From a virus, in IMG/VR virus record IMGVR_UViG_3300045884_000239, positions 1 through 25,477 of that record: a stretch of 25,477 nucleotides of DNA; one strand, written 5' to 3'. The notes under the pieces are model-generated. The model saw nothing but the letters and a program-made list of their open reading frames with translations. It was not told the origin of the DNA and ran no database searches. Position 1 is the first letter of the stretch. Every line of letters begins with the position of its first letter. The translations under genes and the position numbers were made by a program. Shown here one piece after another: positions 14,505 to 20,530 of this stretch.

Positions 14505-14834
14505 TTAGGCGGTGTGCGTGCCTTCGACCTGGCGTGCTTCCCGCTCTCTGGTGCGACGGTCGAGCGCTTCTTCAGCCATGTGCAACGCCATGATGGCTTC
14601 GGCATTCTCGGCGCACTGAAAACGGCCCTCGCTGGCCGTCTGGTAAAACTCGATACGCTGTCGTACGGCCTGGATCAGATCTTCGACAAAGGCCCCGTTG
14701 GCTTCGCGGCGCTCCTCACCGCGCCCCAGTGGACCGTGTTGCCACGATATGGAGAATCCCTTGCCGGTGCTGACACCACCATTCGGATTGCCGTGCTCGT
14801 CCACCCAATGTTCGTCAAAGAAACCTTGTTTCAT
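14505..14834 (-). CDS. Acb2/Tad1 hairpin-domain-like protein (candidate cyclic-nucleotide sponge)
   Basis: A 109-residue protein with GGAGGA seven bases before ATG 14834. It has the layout I recall for phage proteins with an Acb2/Tad1 hairpin domain: a strand segment GFSISWQHGPLG (26-37), an 'N-G-A-x-V-E-D-L-I' helix start (46-54), a helix with RIEFYQ, then EGRFQCAENAEAI (69-81) opening the second helix, and the C-terminal signature RTREREARQVEGTHT (94-108). Acb2 and Tad1 sequester signalling nucleotides of CBASS and Thoeris defence. Whether this member binds any nucleotide is unknown; many relatives are uncharacterised. It lies in the early leftward operon, appropriate for counter-defence. 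Confidence 0.6.
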   Translation of the reverse strand: MKQGFFDEHWVDEHGNPNGGVSTGKGFSISWQHGPLGRGEERREANGAFVEDLIQAVRQRIEFYQTASEGRFQCAENAEAIMALHMAEEALDRRTREREARQVEGTHTA

Positions 14835-14849
14835 CAAAGTCCTCCGAGA

Positions 14850-15182
14850 AACCTCCCCGTTCAGGGGGAGGAGGAAAGGAGGTTGACCCACCGGGGCAAC
14901 ACATCTCCTGCGGCTTTGCCGCATCCACCTTGCATAGGTTACAAAATACGAGGTACAATTTCCCCAGAGCTAAAGGCACCTGCTTGCAGGCACAAACGGT
15001 TGGGCTCTGGTGTAATGCCGCCATACTTTTCTTTCAGTTAAAAGGCATGCGAGCAATCGGGCTGCAGTCAATCAGCCCAACGGAACTGGGTACCGGTTCC
15101 CGTAGTAGCGCATCCGGCACGGGCTACCCTCGTGCGCGGTGTAAGGCAGCTACAAGCTCCGCCCTTCAGGGCGGGGTCGTTG
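14850..15182 (+). mobile_element. Non-coding remnant resembling an IS200/IS605 element (omega-RNA-like right end)
   Basis: A 331-bp gap between coding regions (14835-15165). Near its right side GGTTCCCGTAGTAGC is followed by a complementary GCAGCTACAAG and then hairpin CTCCGCCC-TTCA-GGGCGGGG (15157-15176) and TCGTTGATG. This is the order I know from the 3' ends of TnpB-associated omega-RNAs. Near the left side are a hairpin with a similar loop (CCTCCCC-GTTCA-GGGGAGG, 14852-14871), GGTTGAC, and a small perfect hairpin TGCGGC-TTT-GCCGCA. No TnpB zinc-finger or RuvC motif can be read in any frame, and no TnpA. The element would be non-autonomous or decayed. It appears to have cut into the end of the gene at 15444. 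Confidence 0.45.
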
Positions 15183-15444
15183 ATGTCCCCTCCCTGGTGT
15201 TGTTGATGGCCAGAAACATGTTCCACCACGTCGTCGTCTCGGACTCTATGCGGGCCTGTCGTGCCGCCTGGTAGCGTTGCTCCATCGGTCGGACGCCGAT
15301 GGAGCGGTGCATCTGTTGCACGATCACGCGGGCTTCGTCGGTGAGCTGCTGGTGCGGGTTGGCGATGAGTGCCGTACAGACCTCGCACCACCGCGTTTCC
15401 ACAGGGACCGACCAGTTGCACACCTCACAGTGCTGCCACTGCAT
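15166..15444 (-). CDS. Zinc-ribbon protein, C-terminus probably replaced by the inserted element
   Basis: A 92-residue protein with GGGAGA five bases before its ATG and a good promoter 30 bp further up. CEVCNW (residues 6-11) and CEVC (about 20-23) form a compact zinc ribbon, followed by long helices (QQLTDEARVIVQQMHRSI, EQRYQAARQARIES). The stop codon lies within the CCGCCC-TTCA-GGGCGG hairpin of the IS200/IS605-like end, so the last several residues (TSTTPP) are probably not native. Function unknown. Confidence 0.6.
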   Translation of the reverse strand: MQWQHCEVCNWSVPVETRWCEVCTALIANPHQQLTDEARVIVQQMHRSIGVRPMEQRYQAARQARIESETTTWWNMFLAINNTREGTSTTPP

Positions 15445-15473
15445 GGGCGTCTCCCAACTTCTGATAACTATGA

Positions 15474-15479
15474 ATTATA
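15474..15479 (-). promoter_or_regulatory. Candidate -10 box of a leftward promoter
   Basis: Perfect TATAAT on the minus strand, in an AT-rich island (15460-15500) unlike the flanking GC-rich DNA, 30 bp upstream of the start at 15444. The -35 position 17 bp upstream (TGGGTA-like) is poor, so an activator or an extended -10 may be needed. It would drive the operon running to 5010. Confidence 0.5.
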
Positions 15480-15495
15480 TTAACTTGTTCTATAC

Positions 15496-15747
15496 CTACC
15501 CATAGCTCACGCCTCTCAGAGGTCGTCCTGCACCCCGCCCCACCGCTCCCGCCTCCCCGCCGGCCGGCGCGTACGTCGCCAGCCCGCCGGTGCCGGCGAG
15601 CCGCCATGGTCCAGCCCTCCAGGGGTCCGTCGTACCACACCTGCCGGGGCCAGCGGCACGCGCTTCAGACGGGCCTGGGCGTGTATATGCCTCCAGGGCG
15701 CACGATCGTGCACCACCGAGGGTGATTGGTCGTTGGACGCCGTGCAC
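15496..15747 (-). CDS. Doubtful small Gly/Ala/Arg-rich protein
   Basis: The stretch 15480-15763 holds several competing open frames, as expected in very GC-rich DNA. This one is preferred only because its GTG lies 12 bases after an AGGAGG that overlaps the previous stop, and because GTGGLATYAPAGGEAG looks protein-like. Composition is biased (Gly, Ala, Arg) and two other frames (such as 15516-15716) are equally open. The AGGAGG lies in an imperfect palindrome CGCGAAAGCCGAGCCTCC / GGAGCCTTCGCG. It may be a decayed gene. Confidence 0.25.
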   Translation of the reverse strand: MHGVQRPITLGGARSCALEAYTRPGPSEARAAGPGRCGTTDPWRAGPWRLAGTGGLATYAPAGGEAGAVGRGAGRPLRGVSYG

Positions 15748-15763
15748 GCGAAAGCCGAGCCTC

Positions 15764-16048
15764 CTAGGAGCCTTCGCGCGTGTCCTCCTCCCCCCGCCTG
15801 GCCGCCCGCGCCGCCTCAACCTGCTCCCACAGCGCCGGCGCGTGCGTCTGCAGATAGGCTTCCTCGTCGTAGCCCAGCGCCGCCATCCGCCCGGTGGCGA
15901 GCCAGATGAGCGCCAGCCCGCCGCACGCCAGACACACGAATGGCGCGTAGGCCAGCCGCTGCACGCCGTCGCCCCACGTCGCGAGCGCCAGCGACTGCGG
16001 CACCACGCCGCAGTGGGGGCAGGGGGCACGCAGTGGTGGGGTGGTCAT
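15764..16048 (-). CDS. Zinc-ribbon protein (94 aa)
   Basis: ATG at 16048 overlaps the upstream stop (ATGA). CPHC (10-13) and CLAC (about 39-42) make a zinc ribbon with hydrophobic strands between (LAYAPFVCLACGGLALIWLA). The second half is an acidic helix (EEAYLQTHAPALWEQVEAARAARR). It resembles other small phage zinc ribbons; no name can be given. Confidence 0.6.
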   Translation of the reverse strand: MTTPPLRAPCPHCGVVPQSLALATWGDGVQRLAYAPFVCLACGGLALIWLATGRMAALGYDEEAYLQTHAPALWEQVEAARAARRGEEDTREGS

Positions 16049-16233
16049 GCGTCGCACCCCTCGTCCGGCTCCGGCCACCGGTTCGTCGCGGCGTAGAACC
16101 GCAGCCGCGCGACCAGTTCGTCGGTCGTGTAGCAGCGCCCACCTTTGTGGTGCGCCTCGGCGGAAAAGCCGCACGCCGTGCACACGCCCTCGCCGCAGGC
16201 GGCGAGGCGGGGGTTGGGGGTGTCGATGGGCAT
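16045..16233 (-). CDS. Small Cys/His protein (62 aa)
   Basis: AGGAGG precedes ATG 16233, 14 bp after the stop of the XRE gene. CGEGVCTACGF, then AHHKGGRCY, give a C/C/C…H…C set that could hold zinc; then a helix (TTDELVARLRFYAATNRW). It is the second gene of the leftward operon and overlaps the next by four bases. The 'C-x2-CG…H…GRCY' layout is a recurrent small phage motif of unknown role. Confidence 0.6.
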   Translation of the reverse strand: MPIDTPNPRLAACGEGVCTACGFSAEAHHKGGRCYTTDELVARLRFYAATNRWPEPDEGCDA

Positions 16234-16247
16234 GGGGGCCTCCTGGG

Positions 16248-16490
16248 CTAGGGGGTTGGGACTGGGACACCCGTACCAGGCTGGTCCTCGAAGAGATCGC
16301 CGGTCGGTATGTGCAGCACGGCAGCGATAGCCCACAATGTGCCCAGTGGAACATTGTCGCCCTTCTCGTATTCACATATACGGGCAGTCGATTTGCCCAC
16401 AAGCGCCGCCAGAGCGGCCTGCGTCAGACGCCGCTCCTTGCGGTATTTCTCAATGGTGGTTTTGCGTATCTCCGTCATCGGTGTCTTCAT
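16248..16490 (-). CDS. XRE-type helix-turn-helix regulator (80 aa, Cro-like position)
   Basis: ATG 16490 with GGAGG four bases upstream. Residues 9-66 are a full XRE domain (IEKYRKERRLTQAALAALVG, KSTARICEYEKGDNVPLGTL, AAVLHIPTGDLF). It is the first gene of the long leftward operon and diverges from the XRE gene at 16624 across a 133-bp operator region. By analogy with lambda-type switches one of the pair would be the lysogenic repressor and the other Cro-like; the short one heading the early operon fits Cro, which is inference. Confidence 0.8.
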   Translation of the reverse strand: MKTPMTEIRKTTIEKYRKERRLTQAALAALVGKSTARICEYEKGDNVPLGTLWAIAAVLHIPTGDLFEDQPGTGVPVPTP

Positions 16491-16623
16491 GCATCCTCCA
16501 GTTCGATATCTCAAGCATAGAATAGCAGAAAGAGTCGAAATGTCGAAATTATTTTTCGTTTATTTCGAATATAAGGTGGGTATACTTTCGGAAATGTCGA
16601 ATCTATAGCATAGAGGAGGTGCT
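16491..16623. promoter_or_regulatory. Divergent promoter/operator region of the first immunity-like switch
   Basis: Two 15-bp sites TTCG-N7-CGAA lie at 16555-16569 and 16587-16601, 32 bp (about three turns) apart. A leftward promoter is visible at 16542-16547 (TTCGAC) and 16519-16524 (TATTCT) with a 17-bp spacer, overlapping half-sites TCGAAATGTCGAA. A rightward -10 (TATACT, 16581-16586) abuts the second site. The block is strikingly AT-rich. Binding would repress both directions. Confidence 0.65.
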
Positions 16624-17040
16624 ATGAAAGCGGGCGTGCAGCGTGGGTCGGGTGTAGGAAAGATCTTTGGGAGCAATGCCAGAGGGCACCGGAAGGCACG
16701 ACAGCTCAAACAGGAGACCGTGGGCCACGATATCGGCTGTGCGAAATCGACCATTTCCGAAATCGAAAGCGGTACGCATAGCCCAAATCTCGACAAGGCC
16801 GTAGCCCTGGCCCGGTATTTTGGCGTGCCGCTCGATGCGATGATCAGTGAGGACAAAGTGTTGGCGTCGCCATGGCTTGCCAAAGTGCGCCATCTTGCCC
16901 TCACACTACCATCGGAACATCAAGTCACGGTCGCGGAAATGTTGGAAGCCCTCGCAGCCGAGTTGCGCCTGTTGTCTACCACGAACTGCGCCTTCTGCCA
17001 CTTTGCCGAGATATTGCCGGCGTTGAGTGCCATGAACTAG
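16624..17040 (+). CDS. XRE-family repressor (138 aa)
   Basis: GAGGAGG five bases before the ATG. Residues 17-75 are an XRE domain (NARGHRKARQLKQETVG, CAKSTISEIESGTHSPNLDK, ARYFGVPLDAMI). A C-terminal helical part (SEHQVTVAEMLEALAAELRLL) ends in a C-x2-C pair (CAFCHFAEIL). No LexA-like autocleavage Ser-Lys domain is present, so induction by RecA self-cleavage is not expected. It diverges from the XRE gene at 16490, precedes the integrase, and shares its operator motif with the integrase promoter, which makes it the best candidate for the prophage repressor. Confidence 0.8.
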   Translation: MKAGVQRGSGVGKIFGSNARGHRKARQLKQETVGHDIGCAKSTISEIESGTHSPNLDKAVALARYFGVPLDAMISEDKVLASPWLAKVRHLALTLPSEHQVTVAEMLEALAAELRLLSTTNCAFCHFAEILPALSAMN

Positions 17041-17134
17041 CTGACGACGCCTGAGGCACCCATAGCACACCTTGACCTGGCACGCCGTGATATATGTTCC
17101 CTTTCCTCTATGACTCTCCACACTCTTCTACAGA

Positions 17135-17158
17135 TTCGAATATACCGAAATTTATATT
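17135..17158 (+). promoter_or_regulatory. Operator and -10 region of the integrase promoter
   Basis: TTCG-AATATAC-CGAA (17135-17149) matches the operator form of the 16.5 kb switch. A TATATT -10 follows at 17153-17158, with a weak TACAGA -35 eighteen bases before it, placing the operator in the spacer. The rest of the 157-bp gap 17041-17197 shows no gene. The ribosome binding site before ATG 17198 is weak (GAGAAGAG). Confidence 0.6.
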
Positions 17159-17197
17159 GAGGACGTCAAAGAGTGTCATATTGAGAAGAGAAAAACG

Positions 17198-18103
17198 ATG
17201 GCGACAGATGCTCATGAATCGGTCTATACGGTTGGAGATTTGCTCACGGTCTACATGCAGGAATATCTGCCCATAAAGACCACCCACACCCAGCAGACAC
17301 AGGGACGATGCTTACGATGGCTGAGGAAAGAGTTGGGCGCATTGCCGCTTGCTTCCCTCACGCCGCCATTCCTCAGAGCGTGGAAAGCGCAGCTCCTGGG
17401 GCGGGTCAGCCCAGGAACCGTACGCTTTTATATGTACACACTCTCTGCCGCACTGACTGCAGCGGTCGATGACTACGAATGGTTAGCACGCCATCCCATG
17501 CGCCAGGTGAAACTGCCGCCGGAGTCACCAGGGCGCGATCGCCCGCTGACCCAAGAGGAACTCCCACGGCTCCTTGCGGCGTGCCAGCAGAGCCGCAATC
17601 CTGCCCTGTATCCCCTCGTACTCCTGGCGCTCACGACCGGACGCCGCAAGAACGAACTCCGCTGTCTCAGGCGAGAGCAGCTCGATATTGGCCAGGGGGT
17701 GATTCGCTTACGGACCTCAAAAAATAAACAACCGCAGGTCGTCGCGGTTGTCGGTCTGGCCTTCGAGGTGTTGCAGACGTGGTATGTCGGACTGGGTGGA
17801 GAGAGCCTCTGGATATTCCCTGGTCGCAGTGGCACGGGGCCTTGCACCATTGATGACGCCTGGCGCCAGGCCAGAGACCGAGCTGGTCTTCACGATGTGC
17901 GCTTTCATGACCTCAGACACACCTGTGGCACGTACCTCGCCATGAGTGGTGCGAGTCTCGCAGATATCAAGGAGGTACTCGGGCATAAACACATCAAGGT
18001 CACTATGAAATATATACACCTGACGCTGCCGCATACGCGCGGCACGGTTGAGCGCATGGCGCGCCAGTTCCTCCGCCCACCCGAGCCTCCGCCAGAGGTG
18101 TAG
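17198..18103 (+). CDS. int: Tyrosine recombinase / phage integrase
   Basis: A 301-residue protein. The N-terminal SAM-like core-binding domain spans about residues 8-98; the catalytic domain spans about 115-290. Catalytic residues are all visible: Arg150 in TTGRRKNEL, Lys175 in TSKNK, His237 and Arg240 in HDLRHT, His263 in LGHKHIKVTMKY and nucleophile Tyr272. It mediates site-specific integration and excision of the phage. The length is short for a phage integrase: no N-terminal arm-binding domain of lambda type is apparent, so it may recognise simple sites. It is transcribed away from the repressor, and repeats TGTAGATG overlap its stop codon, where an attachment site could lie. Confidence 0.93.
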   Translation: MATDAHESVYTVGDLLTVYMQEYLPIKTTHTQQTQGRCLRWLRKELGALPLASLTPPFLRAWKAQLLGRVSPGTVRFYMYTLSAALTAAVDDYEWLARHPMRQVKLPPESPGRDRPLTQEELPRLLAACQQSRNPALYPLVLLALTTGRRKNELRCLRREQLDIGQGVIRLRTSKNKQPQVVAVVGLAFEVLQTWYVGLGGESLWIFPGRSGTGPCTIDDAWRQARDRAGLHDVRFHDLRHTCGTYLAMSGASLADIKEVLGHKHIKVTMKYIHLTLPHTRGTVERMARQFLRPPEPPPEV

Positions 18104-18138
18104 ACATGTAGATGTGTAGATGTGTAGATGTATGGATG
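18099..18138. repeat. Tandem 8-bp repeats at the integrase 3' end, possible attachment-site element
   Basis: Five head-to-tail 8-mers: TGTAGACA, three exact TGTAGATG, then TATGGATG, beginning inside the integrase stop codon and followed by a run of ten C (18141-18150). The next gene ends at 18221, so 18104-18220 is otherwise a GC-rich gap between convergent genes. Integrase-adjacent direct repeats often belong to attP, but no core sequence can be proved without the host junctions. Confidence 0.4.
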
Positions 18139-18220
18139 TGCCCCCCCCCCGCTCCCCGTCGTCGCGCGCGCGCCGCGGCGTGGCGGCGGGGCGGCGGGGC
18201 GTATCACGGCTCCGTGCGTG

Positions 18221-18373
18221 TTAGCGCCGCGCCACCTCGTCGCCGTGGCGCTTTGTCGCCGCGTACCAGGCGTCGCTGTATGGCTCCAACCCCTGCAGGA
18301 GCCCTTCCAGCTCGGCGTTCAGCGCGTCGAGCTCCTCCTGCGTATAGCCGGTGGTGTTGTCCTGCGTGTCCAT
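18221..18373 (-). CDS. Small acidic helical protein (50 aa)
   Basis: GAGGAGACGACG precedes the ATG. Residues 9-28 form a leucine-rich acidic helix (TQEELDALNAELEGLLQGLE), followed by a Tyr/Trp-rich turn (YSDAWYAATKRHGDEVARR). It is the last gene of the second leftward operon, converging on the integrase. No family recognised. Confidence 0.55.
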   Translation of the reverse strand: MDTQDNTTGYTQEELDALNAELEGLLQGLEPYSDAWYAATKRHGDEVARR

Positions 18374-18459
18374 CGTCGTCTCCTCTCGTGTGTGCTGGGG
18401 ACGCTGTGCCCCCCGTATGTGGTACGCCTGGCGCGGCGTGCGGCGCAGGATCTCGGCGG

Positions 18460-18672
18460 TCAAGGCGTGCGGTTTTTCAGGTGTTCCATGGTCTCGCGGT
18501 GCTGCGTCAGCATCTGCTCTAAGAGCAGGCGGTGGTCGTCGAGCAAGCGTTGATACTGCTGCTGCTGCATATCCAGGCGCCTCTGCCAGTGTGTCGCGCC
18601 ACGGGCAAGAAAGGCCAGCGTTGCCACGACGATGATGGTGAGCAGGAGCGTTTGGACGAGATCGTACACCAT
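18460..18672 (-). CDS. Membrane-anchored coiled-coil protein (70 aa)
   Basis: GGGGAGGAGAC precedes the ATG. Residues 5-24 (LVQTLLLTIIVVATLAFLAR) are a single N-terminal membrane helix; residues 28-65 are a Gln/Leu-rich coiled coil (RLDMQQQQYQRLLDDHRLLLE). This topology resembles inner-membrane spanins but the protein is short, and it lies in an early-type operon far from the late genes. It may instead be a membrane-exclusion protein. Confidence 0.6.
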   Translation of the reverse strand: MVYDLVQTLLLTIIVVATLAFLARGATHWQRRLDMQQQQYQRLLDDHRLLLEQMLTQHRETMEHLKNRTP

Positions 18673-18693
18673 GCGGTCTCCTCCCCTCGTGTG

Positions 18694-18716
18694 CGGGGGG
18701 CGAGGTGCGCCCCCCG
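18694..18716 (-). other. Intercistronic hairpin (repeat family copy 2)
   Basis: Perfect 8-bp stem CGGGGGGC / GCCCCCCG with a seven-base loop, 22 bases upstream of ATG 18672. Related sequence lies before ATG 18373 (18374-18425) and ATG 19048 (19049-19100). All three share CCAC…GGGGGC…CCCC…CACAC…GAGGAGA(C)G on the minus strand. Confidence 0.65.
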
Positions 18717-18724
18717 TGTGGTGT

Positions 18725-19048
18725 TTACGCGTCGTGGTAGTCGGCAGCCCAGGCATGGAGCGCGTCCCAATCGGCGAAGGGCCGGCGCTCGACAATCTTG
18801 CCGGCCCCGTTGAGGAGCGTCATGCCCTCGTAGTCCTCGTTGTCTGCCAGGTCGTCCTCCTCACAGGTGATCGTCAGCAGTTCGGGATGCGTGTCGTCGG
18901 CCACCCACCCCTGCACGCCTCGTGCCAGGTCGCCCAGCGAGAGAAACACGTGCACGCCGGCATCACGCGTGCCGTCACTGCACTCGCTACGGTGGCCGGC
19001 AATTTCCAGGCCAGTGGGTTGGATGCGGTAGACAGTTGTCACGGTCAT
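18725..19048 (-). CDS. Hypothetical protein (107 aa)
   Basis: GAGAGGAGAGACGACG precedes the ATG. The sequence alternates short strands and loops (TVTTVYRIQPTGLEIAGH, GVHVFLSLGDLARGVQGW, TITCEEDDLADNEDYEGM) and ends in a helix with Trp (DWDALHAWAADYHDA). Acidic, two cysteines, no membrane segment. It resembles small phage proteins with beta-rich cores whose function is not known. Confidence 0.6.
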   Translation of the reverse strand: MTVTTVYRIQPTGLEIAGHRSECSDGTRDAGVHVFLSLGDLARGVQGWVADDTHPELLTITCEEDDLADNEDYEGMTLLNGAGKIVERRPFADWDALHAWAADYHDA

Positions 19049-19119
19049 CGTCGTCTCTCCTCTCAGGTGTGCAGGGGACGCCCTCGCGCCCCCGTGGTGT
19101 TGCGTCGTGTTGCGCGGTG

Positions 19120-19767
19120 TTACTGCCGCGGTGGCCAGACTTCTTTGCAGCGGGTGCCGTCGGCCATGATCGAGGGGCAAAATCGCTGCCCTGCGACTTT
19201 GGTCGAGTCCCGGCCTTTCCCATGGTATGGGCACACCCACGCCGCCTGGGCGGTCGCTGGCGCGCTCGTCGCCTTCGCTGGCGGCGCGGGATCCAGCAGC
19301 GCGCGCACCGCCTGGACGTTGGCGGCGAAGGCCTCGAAGGTGCAGCCCCGAGCCGTGAGCAGGACCTCGACACCGCCAATATGGCCTTTGAAGGTCGCGC
19401 TAAACGGTGCCTCCACATCCCGTGGCGCGCGCGGGCGTGGCGTCGTCGGCGCGGGCGTGGCGTCGTGCAGGCCTTCGCGCATGAGGTCGCCGGCGCGTAC
19501 ATAAATCCTGGCCGCTAAAGCGTGCTTGCAGAGCCCTTCGGGGGCATGCGGCGCGCCCATGCAGGTGCAATGCCCGTTCACCGGGTACCACGTCTGGCCA
19601 TTGCTGGCGCGCACCATCGCGTGTTTGCCGTCCTCGTCGTACACCACGCCGCCGCCGAGTACGATGGCAGTGGCGCGCTCAATGTTGCCGTGGAGCGATT
19701 CCGGGAGCTTCGCGTGGGCCAGTTCCGATACCCGGCGGACAGCTTCAGGGAATAACATCGATGTCAT
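19120..19767 (-). CDS. SWIM zinc-finger protein
   Basis: A 215-residue protein with AAAGGAGAC before its ATG. Residues 67-82 are a SWIM finger: Cys67-x-Cys69 in HCTCMG, then Cys80-x-His82 in GLCKHALAARI; the preceding W-Y-P-V strand is also typical. A middle region (about 120-155, FKGHIGGVEVLLTARGCTFEAF) has a beta-rich fold, and the C-terminal 40 residues carry a second Cys/His group (CPYHGKG…FCPSIMADGTRCKE). SWIM domains bind DNA or proteins in recombination and plasmid or phage accessory proteins. The role here is unknown; a DNA-binding accessory factor is plausible. Confidence 0.75.
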   Translation of the reverse strand: MTSMLFPEAVRRVSELAHAKLPESLHGNIERATAIVLGGGVVYDEDGKHAMVRASNGQTWYPVNGHCTCMGAPHAPEGLCKHALAARIYVRAGDLMREGLHDATPAPTTPRPRAPRDVEAPFSATFKGHIGGVEVLLTARGCTFEAFAANVQAVRALLDPAPPAKATSAPATAQAAWVCPYHGKGRDSTKVAGQRFCPSIMADGTRCKEVWPPRQ

Positions 19768-19790
19768 CGTCGTCTCCTTTCCATGTTCTG

Positions 19791-19814
19791 GAGGGAGAGG
19801 AGAGCCTCTCCCTC
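19791..19814 (-). other. Intercistronic hairpin
   Basis: Perfect 9-bp stem GAGGGAGAG / CTCTCCCTC with a six-base loop, in the 57-bp gap between the stop at 19825 and ATG 19767. It is followed by AAAGGAGACGACG, the same ribosome-binding context as the other genes of this operon. Its stem sequence is unrelated to the GGGGGGC hairpins. Confidence 0.55.
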
Positions 19815-19824
19815 GTCCACCGGG

Positions 19825-20130
19825 TTAGAACAGCTCCGTCTCCGTGAGCCCGACCTGCTCGGGCGTCAACGCGCAGCCCTCGCTATCGAGCGCCGCGAGT
19901 GCCGCGAATACCAGCCCGCGGAGGGCGATATTGGTATCGAGCCCATACTCGGCAAGGTGCCACGTGCGACCCTCGTCCAGCCGAAGCAATATGCTCGTCG
20001 CGATGTCCCGCGCCAGTTGCTCTGGCGTGCGCTTCCTGCCGGCCCCGAACGCCCGGCGGTGCGCGGTGTGCGTGGCGCGTTTCGCGCGGCGGATGTGGGC
20101 AAACGCGTCGTGATGTGGTAGAGTGGCCAT
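19825..20130 (-). CDS. Hypothetical protein (101 aa)
   Basis: AGAAGGA about eight bases before the ATG. A basic N-terminus (HIRRAKRATHTAHRRAFGAGRKR) is followed by helices (EQLARDIATSILLRLDEG, NIALRGLVFAALAALDSEG) and an acidic end (TETELF). There are no cysteines. The basic tail suggests nucleic-acid contact. No family recognised. Confidence 0.6.
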   Translation of the reverse strand: MATLPHHDAFAHIRRAKRATHTAHRRAFGAGRKRTPEQLARDIATSILLRLDEGRTWHLAEYGLDTNIALRGLVFAALAALDSEGCALTPEQVGLTETELF

Positions 20131-20167
20131 GGTATCTGTCCTTCTAGCTAGGGGTAGATGCTGTGGC

Positions 20168-20206
20168 GGGCCAGTGAGAGCTTTTCCAGGGCATGCTCAC
20201 TGGCCC
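20168..20206 (-). other. Strong hairpin between the first two genes of the second leftward operon
   Basis: Perfect 11-bp inverted repeat GGGCCAGTGAG / CTCACTGGCCC around a 17-base loop, seven bases after the stop of the 20213 gene and 38 bases before the next ATG. There is no T tract in either direction, so it is an attenuator, processing or stability element rather than a classical terminator. Confidence 0.55.
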
Positions 20207-20212
20207 GTGCTG

Positions 20213-20368
20213 CTACCTGTTTGCGGTCCGCCTGAGCAACTCGTTCAGGCTGCGGTGGATGGTCAGGATGCCGTAAATGGCATAGCCGAACAATCCGCCA
20301 GTCGTCACGAATATGACGCAATTGATGATGTAGAGATTCTTCAGTAATACCTCCAACTGTGGGTCCAC
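20213..20368 (-). CDS. Small membrane protein (51 aa)
   Basis: A frame too short for a standard ORF cut-off. It starts at GTG 20368 with GGAGA seven bases upstream: VDPQLEVLLKNLYIIN, then one hydrophobic helix (CVIFVTTGGLFGYAIYGIL, residues 17-35), ending in a charged amphipathic helix (HRSLNELLRRTANR). Codon use and a strong upstream promoter support it. It is the first gene of the operon controlled by the 20.5 kb operator. It could be an exclusion or early membrane-associated protein. Confidence 0.65.
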   Translation of the reverse strand: MDPQLEVLLKNLYIINCVIFVTTGGLFGYAIYGILTIHRSLNELLRRTANR

Positions 20369-20501
20369 ATCGTTCTCCTCAAGTAAGTCGTTGAAAGATT
20401 CGTTCCGTCCTGGCCCCCGCTTCGCCCCCCGGCTTCCTCTCGGCCCGGTCGTCCTAAGCTCTGTGGCGGTGGCACCCGCTTGCGCGGTCGCTGTATGATT
20501 A

Positions 20502-20530
20502 AATATATCCTATCCAAAATGGATAGTCAA
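20502..20530 (-). promoter_or_regulatory. Leftward promoter with operator in the spacer
   Basis: On the minus strand TTGACT (20530-20525), 17 bp, TATATT (20507-20502): close to the sigma-70 consensus. The operator CTATCC-AAAAT-GGATAG (20510-20526) fills the spacer. It would transcribe the six-gene operon 20368-18221 after a leader of about 125 bases, which holds no evident gene (20369-20501). Confidence 0.75.

Noticed and set aside
18632-19518. Plus-strand frames up to 290 codons in the second leftward operon
   Set aside because: Opposite minus-strand genes with repeated ribosome binding contexts and a SWIM finger; no motifs.
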